From: Calditrichia bacterium
GTDB lineage: Bacteria > Calditrichota > Calditrichia > RBG-13-44-9 > J075
NCBI GenBank assembly: GCA_020635015.1
Contig: JACKAP010000042.1
Span: forward strand, 1 to 6,848
Length of the DNA stretch: 6,848 nucleotides
Reading direction: 5' to 3'
Shown: one piece after another, positions 1-4,743 of the stretch
Numbering within the stretch: the stretch's first letter is position 1
How the letters are laid out: the number at the start of each line of letters is the position of its first letter
The notes under the pieces: model-generated
Databases searched by the model: none
What the model saw: the letters and a program-made list of their open reading frames with translations, nothing else
What the model was told of the DNA's origin: nothing
Made by a program: the position numbers and the translations under genes

Positions 1-14
1 TGTCAGTTGTCAGT
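1..14. repeat. Heptamer tandem repeat at left edge
   Basis: The heptamer TGTCAGT occurs twice in perfect tandem and is cut by the window edge, so the true copy number is unknown. It resembles the heptameric short tandem repeats described between genes in cyanobacteria and some other bacteria. Two copies alone could be chance; two other heptamer arrays in this window make a real repeat more likely. Confidence 0.4.
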
Positions 15-20
15 CGGTTC

Positions 21-88
21 ATTCGTGTTTATCCGTGTGCATCCGTGGCAAAAAATTTGTGAACATTTGCGTAAATTCGTGGCAAAAG
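21..88. repeat. Array of ~10-bp units (two diverged 34-bp copies)
   Basis: Six 7-bp cores of the type ATYYGYG start at 21, 31, 41, 55, 65 and 75, giving spacings of 10, 10, 14, 10 and 10 bp. The array can also be read as two diverged 34-bp direct repeats (21-54 and 55-88), each ending in CGTGGCAAAA. It ends three bases beyond the stop codon of the minus-strand gene. In the sense direction of that gene the cores read CRCRRAT, the same motif found after hldD and the symporter. It contains no ORF worth calling. Confidence 0.7.
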
Positions 89-91
89 ACA

Positions 92-1372
92 TCAAAAATA
101 TCCACAATCATCCAACAGCCAATCGATCTCGCCCATGAAATCCACGAAGTAGGCCGGGTAGAGATAATCCGGCGCCACCAGGTTCAGGGATACGCTGCGC
201 ATCGGGTCGTGGGGCCGATGGCGATAGGCGATGGTGGCATAAGCCGGATGATCGTCTTCACCATAAGTATCGTATAAGCAGGTTCCGTTATCATAATAGC
301 GGCCGGTTTCCAGGATTTCCCGCAGCCGGCGCATTTCCTGGGCGTCCACCTGGAACTGACGGACCAGCACGGGTGATCGGTCGTAATAATGATTGTAGAC
401 CCGGGCATATCCGGTGAAGGTAATATGCACCGAATAACCGATGACATCGCCCGGCATGTAATCGTAGCTGTCGTATTCCTTGGTAAAGACGATGTAGGTG
501 CGGTCGTGAATCAGCGGCCGGGTGTATATGCTGAAGCGAACCGACGGCCTCAGGTCGAGATAGAAAAAGGGTGACCAGCCAAATTCCAGATAAAATCTTT
601 TCCGGGGACGATGATGTTTGATCCAGTAGGGGTGATGCCAGTTGCGGTCAGGCTTGTAGCGCCTATCATAACCCCATCCGCGATGGCGATCGTTGTGCCC
701 CCGGTCCCGGTCGCGGAAGCGACGGTCATGATCGCGGCTGCGGTCCGGCCGGGGTGAGCGGAAACGATCCGCCGGTTCATGCCGCCGCGCCTGGTCACGA
801 TCGACTCGCGGTGGATTTGGGCGATTGGGTTCCGGGTCATTGCGCCGCACCCGGTCACGATCAACCGGGGAGGGATTCGGGCGATTTCGATCCGGATCAT
901 TGCGCCGCACCTGGTCACGATCGACCTGCGGTGGATTTGGGCGATTGGGCTCCGGATCATTGCGCCGCACCTGATTGCGATCGACTTGCCGTGAGGTCTG
1001 GCGATTGGGTTCCGGATCGTTGCGTTTTGCCTGCTTGCGATCGACCTGCGGAGAAGTTTGCCGGTTGCGATTAGATTGCACTTCATTGCGGCGTGCTTTG
1101 TTTTGATCAGCTTTCTGCTGCTCATCGCGTTTCCGCTCGGGTGTGCGCTGCACGGTGCGGCGTTCCTGAGTGCGCTTTTCGGGTGTGACCCGTTTCGGTG
1201 CGGTATTCTGCTGACGGGAACGTTCGGTTTTGCGCTCCTTCTTTTCTTGCGATACCGTTTTGGACCGCCGGGAAGTCGAGCGATCATTTTGGGCGAACCC
1301 GGTAACCGACAGGCCGCCGATCAATCCAAACAGCAAAAAACCGAACCACAGACGATACATAATAGTTTTCAT
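92..1372 (-). CDS. Exported basic protein with 20-residue tandem repeats, function unknown
   Basis: A 426-residue protein that I do not recognise. Residues 1-27 form a signal peptide, with a hydrophobic stretch at 8-26 and probable cleavage after GFA (27). Residues 28-100 are rich in Arg, Lys, Gln and Glu and look disordered. Residues 101-200 are five 20-residue repeats close to NRPNPPQVDRDQVRRNDP, with a degenerate earlier copy near 86-100. An Arg/Asp/His-rich stretch (201-258) follows. Residues 259-426 are aromatic and probably folded. They contain the only two cysteines (365 and 423), which could form a disulfide in the periplasm. The strand-helix-strand pattern of this last part (VHITFTGYARVY, then a helix near 343-356) loosely recalls small lipoprotein-type domains such as DUF6438; this is pattern-level only. 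The start is supported by a strong Shine-Dalgarno. The basic linker could bind a polyanion such as LPS or nucleic acid, but that is inference. Confidence 0.78.
   Translation of the reverse strand: MKTIMYRLWFGFLLFGLIGGLSVTGFAQNDRSTSRRSKTVSQEKKERKTERSRQQNTAPKRVTPEKRTQERRTVQRTPERKRDEQQKADQNKARRNEVQSNRNRQTSPQVDRKQAKRNDPEPNRQTSRQVDRNQVRRNDPEPNRPNPPQVDRDQVRRNDPDRNRPNPSPVDRDRVRRNDPEPNRPNPPRVDRDQARRHEPADRFRSPRPDRSRDHDRRFRDRDRGHNDRHRGWGYDRRYKPDRNWHHPYWIKHHRPRKRFYLEFGWSPFFYLDLRPSVRFSIYTRPLIHDRTYIVFTKEYDSYDYMPGDVIGYSVHITFTGYARVYNHYYDRSPVLVRQFQVDAQEMRRLREILETGRYYDNGTCLYDTYGEDDHPAYATIAYRHRPHDPMRSVSLNLVAPDYLYPAYFVDFMGEIDWLLDDCGYF
773..1072 (-). repeat. In-frame 60-bp coding minisatellite, five copies
   Basis: Five consecutive 60-bp units encode residues 101-200 of the basic exported protein. 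Every unit is exactly 60 bp, so frame and register are preserved. The three units at 781-960 are the most alike, and the outer ones are more diverged, as expected for expansion from the middle. Because 60 is divisible by three, other frames also stay open here and produce several spurious reading frames on both strands. There are no unique spacers between units, so this is not a CRISPR array. Confidence 0.92.
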
Positions 1373-1379
1373 GAAATGA

Positions 1380-1389
1380 CTCCTTCCTT
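1380..1389 (-). promoter_or_regulatory. Shine-Dalgarno of the repeat-protein gene
   Basis: On the minus strand AAGGAAGGAG lies 7 nt before the ATG at 1372. It fixes this ATG as the start and implies efficient translation. Confidence 0.85.
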
Positions 1390-1421
1390 AATGTTGCTAG
1401 GATGCTTTGTCCATCCATTTT

Positions 1422-1460
1422 CGATTAACTGCAAATCGGATACCCGAAATCTGTCGGGTA
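1422..1460. other. Two adjacent short stem-loops upstream of the repeat-protein gene
   Basis: Positions 1441-1460 form a perfect hairpin: TACCCGA, a 6-nt loop, then TCGGGTA. Next to it, CGATT (1422-1426) and AATCG (1434-1438) form a weaker 5-bp stem with a 7-nt loop. Both lie about 50-90 nt before the start codon of the minus-strand gene, so they could be in its 5' leader or act as a DNA operator. No U-tract follows on either strand, so a simple intrinsic terminator is unlikely. Confidence 0.4.
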
Positions 1461-1530
1461 AATAATTGATGAAAATAATTTTTGAAAAAATGATATAAGA
1501 ATTTGATTTTATTAGATTAGTAAATTGCTC
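1461..1530. promoter_or_regulatory. AT-rich core of the divergent intergenic region
   Basis: A strongly AT-rich block with several A and T runs lies between the divergent repeat-protein gene and hldD. Such a block is a natural place for promoters, mainly that of the minus-strand gene. I could not pick a -35/-10 pair with proper spacing with any confidence. A short open frame across it (67 codons, GTG start) lacks a Shine-Dalgarno and is not called. Confidence 0.3.
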
Positions 1531-1587
1531 TGCCGTATTTGTTGCCTGATCTGACGGATCATTCGAAGCCACAGGATTTCGACAATC

Positions 1588-1627
1588 GTAAACCAGGTTA
1601 ACGGCCGATATTGTTAACGGGGTTTAC
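1588..1627. promoter_or_regulatory. Symmetrical dyad, candidate operator
   Basis: The block reads GTAAACC, 2 nt, GTTAAC, 10 nt, GTTAAC, 2 nt, GGTTTAC. Outer and inner arms share exactly the same centre (1607.5), giving 13 of 15 matched positions per arm. The inner GTTAACGG is also an exact direct repeat with a 16-bp period. It lies about 160 bp before hldD and 215 bp before the divergent gene. Such a layout suits a dimeric or tetrameric regulator. No U-run follows, so a terminator is unlikely. The regulator is unknown. Confidence 0.45.
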
Positions 1628-1656
1628 AGGCGATTGATCTTTACCGTTTCCCAAAA

Positions 1657-1698
1657 GCACTTATCATTGAGCACTTACCATTGAGCATTTACCATTAA
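1657..1698. repeat. Heptamer tandem repeat, six units (three 14-bp copies)
   Basis: Three tandem 14-bp copies (1657-1670, 1671-1684, 1685-1698) are each made of two heptamers. On the minus strand all six heptamers fit TNARTGN. Copies differ by one to three bases, so this is an old, degenerate array. The following GGCATTTCCATTTT (1701-1714) may be an eroded, shifted continuation. The array lies about 90 bp before hldD, and a weak sigma70-like pair (TTTACC 1640-1645, TATCAT 1662-1667) overlaps it. Confidence 0.75.
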
Positions 1699-1771
1699 TT
1701 GGCATTTCCATTTTAAAAATCATTTCTCCCGCACTCAATTCCGCCTTATTTTCCCGCGACGAAAGATATGC

Positions 1772-1778
1772 AAGGAGG
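1772..1778 (+). promoter_or_regulatory. Shine-Dalgarno of hldD
   Basis: A consensus AAGGAGG sits 8 nt before the ATG at 1787 and confirms the start, which also matches the family's N-terminal Rossmann motif. Confidence 0.9.
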
Positions 1779-1786
1779 ATTCTGAT

Positions 1787-2740
1787 ATGATCATCGTGAC
1801 CGGCGGGGCCGGATTTATCGGCAGTAATTTGGTGCGCAGCCTTAATCGGCAGGGAATCGACGATATATTGATTGTCGACAGCCTGGAGCATGGCGAGAAA
1901 CATCGCAACCTGAACAGCCTGGGGTTCCGCGATTTTATCGATTATGAAGATTTTTTAAAATTGCGCAAGCGTTTCAACCGGGGAGAAATCGAGGCGATTT
2001 TCCATCAAGGCGCCTGTACCGATACCATGGAATACAATGGGCGGTATATGATGCGGGTAAATTACGAATATAGTAAGATTCTGTTAGATTTTGCCATCGC
2101 CCGTAAAGCGCGTTTTATTTACGCATCCTCGGCCTCGGTTTACGGCGACGGCGACAACGGTTTCCGGGAAGAGCGCGGCTGCGAAAATCCTCTTAACGTC
2201 TACGCTTATTCCAAATTTCAATTCGATCAATACCTCCGCCGCCGCTGGGCGGACCTGCCGGTGCAGGTGGTGGGGCTGCGCTATTTCAACGTCTACGGCC
2301 CGCAGGAGAATCACAAGGGCAAGATGGCGTCGGTGATATACCAGTTCCATCACCAGATCCGCCAATCCGGGGAGCTGCGCCTGTTTGAAGGCAGCGGGGA
2401 ATTCCGGCGCGACTTCATCTACGTGCAGGATGTGGCCGATGTGAACATGTTTTTTTTCAATCATCCGCAGATCAGCGGTATCTACAATTGCGGTACCGGC
2501 AGCGCGGAAAGTTTTGAGAAGATCGCCCGGATCATGCAAACCTGCTACGAGCGCTGTGAGGTCAGCTATATCCCCTTCCCGGAAACCCTGAAGGGAAAAT
2601 ACCAGGCTTATACCCAGGCCGACACCGCCAACCTCCGCCAGGCCGGTTACCAGGCGCCGTTTACCAGCCTGGAAGACGGGGTGAAGGCGTATGTGGAGGT
2701 GCTCAAATCGGCAGATGGGTACTGGCTGGCACCGGTTTAG
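1787..2740 (+). CDS. hldD: ADP-L-glycero-D-manno-heptose 6-epimerase
   Basis: A cytoplasmic NADP-dependent epimerase that converts ADP-D-glycero- to ADP-L-glycero-beta-D-manno-heptose, the last step in making the heptose donor for LPS inner core. The 317 residues match the family's usual length (about 310). The Rossmann motif TGGAGFIGSN is at 5-14. VDSLEHGEK (30-38) aligns with the family's cofactor-binding loop. HQGACTDT (73-80) and the MMRVNYEYSK block (88-97) are family hallmarks. The extended short-chain dehydrogenase dyad is Y139/K143, with the serine cluster ASSAS at 113-117. RYFNVYGPQENHKGKMAS (165-182) is also typical. The gene stands alone, with no gmhA or hldE beside it. The first part is clearly more AT-rich than the second. 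The palindromic repeat begins directly after the TAG. The older symbol is rfaD. Confidence 0.96.
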   Translation: MIIVTGGAGFIGSNLVRSLNRQGIDDILIVDSLEHGEKHRNLNSLGFRDFIDYEDFLKLRKRFNRGEIEAIFHQGACTDTMEYNGRYMMRVNYEYSKILLDFAIARKARFIYASSASVYGDGDNGFREERGCENPLNVYAYSKFQFDQYLRRRWADLPVQVVGLRYFNVYGPQENHKGKMASVIYQFHHQIRQSGELRLFEGSGEFRRDFIYVQDVADVNMFFFNHPQISGIYNCGTGSAESFEKIARIMQTCYERCEVSYIPFPETLKGKYQAYTQADTANLRQAGYQAPFTSLEDGVKAYVEVLKSADGYWLAPV

Positions 2741-2909
2741 GGATTGCACGGGATTGAATTGCACGCAGATTCCACAGATTGGGCAGATTTACGCAGATAA
2801 GACTTTTATGTAAACTACTTTGAAAAGCGGCGGTTCTTTCCATTGATTCAGAAATCTGTGGAAATCTGTTAAATCCGTGGAATCTGCGTGCAATTCAGTT
2901 TTGCAATCC
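2741..2909. repeat. Long imperfect palindrome of CAGAT units between convergent genes
   Basis: The core arms are 2755-2798 and 2854-2897 (44 nt each, 38 complementary positions), separated by a 55-nt loop. The outer 26 nt (2755-2780 against 2872-2897) match at 25 positions. A further outer pair, GGATTGCA (2741-2748) and TGCAATCC (2902-2909), extends the structure. Each arm contains four CAGAT-type units spaced 9, 9 and 10 bp, mirrored in the other arm. It fills the gap between the convergent hldD and symporter genes and could form a large hairpin in either transcript, acting as a bidirectional terminator or 3'-end protector. No proper U-tract follows either arm, and there is no transposase or target-site duplication. 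Confidence 0.85.
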
Positions 2910-2934
2910 GAGCTATATGCGTGCAATTCAGTTT
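2885..2934. repeat. 17-bp direct repeat spanning the symporter stop codon
   Basis: TGCGTGCAATTCAGTTT occurs exactly at 2885-2901 and 2918-2934, a period of 33 bp. The first copy is the outer end of the right arm of the palindrome. The second contains the TGA stop (2928-2930, minus strand) and the last codons of the symporter gene, so the repeat family reaches into coding sequence. Confidence 0.85.
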
Positions 2935-4523
2935 CCCCCTCCGATCACTGCCTGCACCCAGAACAGCACCACCACGATCAGCACAAAATAGAGCAGCAAG
3001 GTCAGGTATCCCCAGCGCCAGGAGTGCTCTTCGCGAAGGATCTCGCCCCGGGTAAGGGTGTAGGGGAGGATCTCTTTGCGCAGCGCTTTCGGCCAGAGAT
3101 AGCTGTGCAGCCCGGTGAGGAGCATGGTGACGGCGCAGCCGATGGCATTCCACCACATCCAATAGACATCGGGAAAGAACGCCCAGAGCAGCAGGTTGAA
3201 CAGCACCCCGGAAACGATACCGGTAAATACCGCCCGGGTGGTGGCGCTGCGCGAGAGGATACCCATCAGAAAGGCGGCTAAGATCGGGCCGTAGAATGCG
3301 GAGCCGATCTTGTTGACCGCTTCCACCACGGTGTCGGAAACCTGGTCGGCATAAAACGCAAAGATGGTAATGAAGATACCCCACAGCAGGGTAACGATTT
3401 TGCCGGCGCGGAGATCGTGCGCCGGCAAAACGCTAAGACGGCCGACAAAATCGCGCATGGTTGCCGCCGAGAGCGAATTCAAGACCGAATCGAGGCTCGA
3501 CATGGTGGCGGCGAGCAAGGCCGCGAAGAGGATGGCGCGCAGGCCGGAGGGAAGAAACAGCATGATGTACTGGGGCACCAGATAGTCGGGATGGGCCTCC
3601 GGCACCGCCGCCTGCAATTCCGGGGAGAGCTGGTAAGCGGCGCCCACTGCCATGCCCAGCAGGATGTAGAGCACCCCCAGCGGAAAGCGGGAGATGCCGT
3701 TGATGAACAGCGAGCGCTTGGTGCCGTCGATCGATTCCGCTGAGAGCTCCCGCTGCACCTGGCTCTGGTCGGTGCCGTAGTAGGAGACGAACAGGAAGAA
3801 ACCGCCGAACAGAAACCCACAGAAGGGCGTCTCGGAGCCGTCGCCGAGACCATGCGCCATATCAAGCACATTGAGGCGCTCCGGGGGCAGGCTATTCAGG
3901 ATGACCCCGAATCCCCCCACATGCTCGGCGGCATACACGATGCAGATGACGATCCCGCTGAGCAGGATGACCATCTGAATCACATCAGAGTAGACCACCG
4001 CCGGCATACCGCCGATCACGTCGTAGATGACCGTCACAGCGCCGATGATCAGGATCGTCAGCCACAATGAAATGCCCAGGCAGACCGAGAGCACAATAGC
4101 GGTGGCGTAGACCACGATACCGGCAGCAAAAGCCCGGCTGAGCAGAAACACCCCGCTGACCAGGTAGCGGATCGAGGCGTCGAAGCGGTGTTCGAGATAT
4201 TCGTAGACGCTGATCAGTTCCAACTTGCGGAACAGCGGCACCAGGAAGATCATCACTGCAATGATCGCGAGGGGCACCGCCATCTCATATTGCAGCCAGG
4301 TAAGCCCGCCCCCCGGTTTGAGGGCGACGAAGGCCGGCTTGGAGATAAAACTGATCGCCGAGGTCTGGGTGGCCATGGTGGAGATGCCGATCGCCCACCA
4401 GGGCAGCCGCCGCCCGCCGACGAAATAGTCTTCCTGATTCTGCTGATTTTTTCCCAGGTAAATGCTTAAGCCGATCATCCCCGCGAGGTATCCTCCGAGG
4501 ATGAGCCAATCGAGTGCCGTCAT
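2928..4523 (-). CDS. Sodium:solute symporter (SSS/SLC5 family)
   Basis: A 531-residue inner-membrane transporter expected to couple Na+ entry to uptake of an organic solute. The usual SSS N-terminus is present: a first helix at 5-23, then DYFVGGRRLPWWAIGIS (32-48) and the ATQTSAISFIS segment (51-61). Other hallmarks are the IGGMPAVVYSDVIQ block (170-183), GTDQSQVQR (250-258) and the Na+-site helix LAATMSSLDSVLNSLSA (337-353), whose paired serines 342-343 match the Na2-site serines known in vSGLT. About 13-14 membrane segments are visible, the last at 505-525. The substrate cannot be read from the sequence: SSS members carry sugars, amino acids, vitamins, sialic acid or monocarboxylates. The TDQxxVQR motif recalls the SLC5A5/6/8 branch and its bacterial relatives, but that is weak evidence. 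It is divergent from the TonB receptor, which may share its substrate. The stop codon lies within a 17-bp repeat, giving the C-terminus VIGGGN. Confidence 0.94.
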   Translation of the reverse strand: MTALDWLILGGYLAGMIGLSIYLGKNQQNQEDYFVGGRRLPWWAIGISTMATQTSAISFISKPAFVALKPGGGLTWLQYEMAVPLAIIAVMIFLVPLFRKLELISVYEYLEHRFDASIRYLVSGVFLLSRAFAAGIVVYATAIVLSVCLGISLWLTILIIGAVTVIYDVIGGMPAVVYSDVIQMVILLSGIVICIVYAAEHVGGFGVILNSLPPERLNVLDMAHGLGDGSETPFCGFLFGGFFLFVSYYGTDQSQVQRELSAESIDGTKRSLFINGISRFPLGVLYILLGMAVGAAYQLSPELQAAVPEAHPDYLVPQYIMLFLPSGLRAILFAALLAATMSSLDSVLNSLSAATMRDFVGRLSVLPAHDLRAGKIVTLLWGIFITIFAFYADQVSDTVVEAVNKIGSAFYGPILAAFLMGILSRSATTRAVFTGIVSGVLFNLLLWAFFPDVYWMWWNAIGCAVTMLLTGLHSYLWPKALRKEILPYTLTRGEILREEHSWRWGYLTLLLYFVLIVVVLFWVQAVIGGGN

Positions 4524-4530
4524 TTCCGCT

Positions 4531-4535
4531 TCCTT
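4531..4535 (-). promoter_or_regulatory. Shine-Dalgarno of the symporter gene
   Basis: On the minus strand AAGGA lies 7 nt before the ATG at 4523. The encoded N-terminus begins directly with the first SSS helix, which agrees with this start. Confidence 0.75.
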
Positions 4536-4583
4536 GGTTCAGATGAAGGCGGAATGTAAGCAAGCGCGAGGGGAAAACCAAAT

Positions 4584-4604
4584 GGCGGAGGGCGAAGAGC
4601 GAAG
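4584..4604. repeat. Heptamer tandem repeat, three units
   Basis: Three tandem heptamers fitting RGCGRAG (4584-4590, 4591-4597, 4598-4604) lie in the divergent gap between the symporter and receptor genes. The sequence is unrelated to the other heptamer arrays in the window but has the same period. With only three copies in a purine-rich strand, chance is not excluded. Confidence 0.5.
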
Positions 4605-4618
4605 GTAGATTTTTCCCT

Positions 4619-4646
4619 TTGATTCAATTTCTAAAATCGCTATCAT
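4619..4646 (+). promoter_or_regulatory. Candidate sigma70-like promoter for the TonB receptor gene
   Basis: TTGATT (4619-4624) and TATCAT (4641-4646) match four and five of six consensus bases, with a 16-bp spacer. This would give a leader of roughly 90 nt. Position in the divergent gap fits, but sigma-factor preference in this lineage is unknown. TTGATT also forms an inverted pair with AATCAA (4650-4655). Confidence 0.3.
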
Positions 4647-4731
4647 GTTAATCAATTTGTGAACAACCGCACTTGGCCTGAGCGCTCTGGCGGCCATCGT
4701 TTCATGGATAGCAATAAAATCGATATAGATT

Positions 4732-4737
4732 AAAGGA
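4732..4737 (+). promoter_or_regulatory. Shine-Dalgarno of the TonB receptor gene
   Basis: AAAGGA ends 6 nt before the ATG at 4744. The protein then opens with a signal peptide, which agrees with this start over the later in-frame ATG at codon 5. Confidence 0.75.
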
Positions 4738-4743
4738 AATGCT

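Noticed and set aside
773..1072. CRISPR array
   Set aside because: The 60-bp units are contiguous with no unique spacers and encode protein in frame.
754..1074. Plus-strand open frame of 106 codons across the 60-bp repeats
   Set aside because: It is the antisense of the repeat, open for the same reason. No start signal, and the composition mirrors the repeat only.
550..1287. Minus-strand open frame of 245 codons inside the repeat-protein gene
   Set aside because: It is a frame shadow: the 60-bp repeat keeps other frames open. It has no own Shine-Dalgarno, and the competing frame has a signal peptide, a strong Shine-Dalgarno and a plausible domain order.
1369..1572. 67-codon open frame just upstream of the repeat-protein gene, overlapping its start by four bases
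   Set aside because: It begins with GTG, has no Shine-Dalgarno, lies in AT-rich non-coding-type sequence and contains the two hairpins. The ATGA overlap is tempting but unsupported.
2084..2764. 226-codon open frame antisense to hldD
   Set aside because: hldD on the plus strand has all family motifs. The antisense product has no recognisable feature and arises from GC-rich codon bias.
2741..2934. Miniature transposable element (MITE) or IS remnant
   Set aside because: The terminal inverted repeats are attractive, but I see no target-site duplication and no transposase fragment, and the internal periodic units fit an array better. A genome-wide copy search would decide.
4638..4660. Fur box upstream of the receptor
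   Set aside because: The best alignment around the TCATGTTAATCAATT stretch matches only about half of the 7-1-7 Fur consensus, no better than expected in AT-rich DNA.
4722..4730. -10 element ATATAGAT close to the receptor start
   Set aside because: It would place the transcription start inside or next to the Shine-Dalgarno at 4732-4737, leaving almost no leader, and no fitting -35 was seen.
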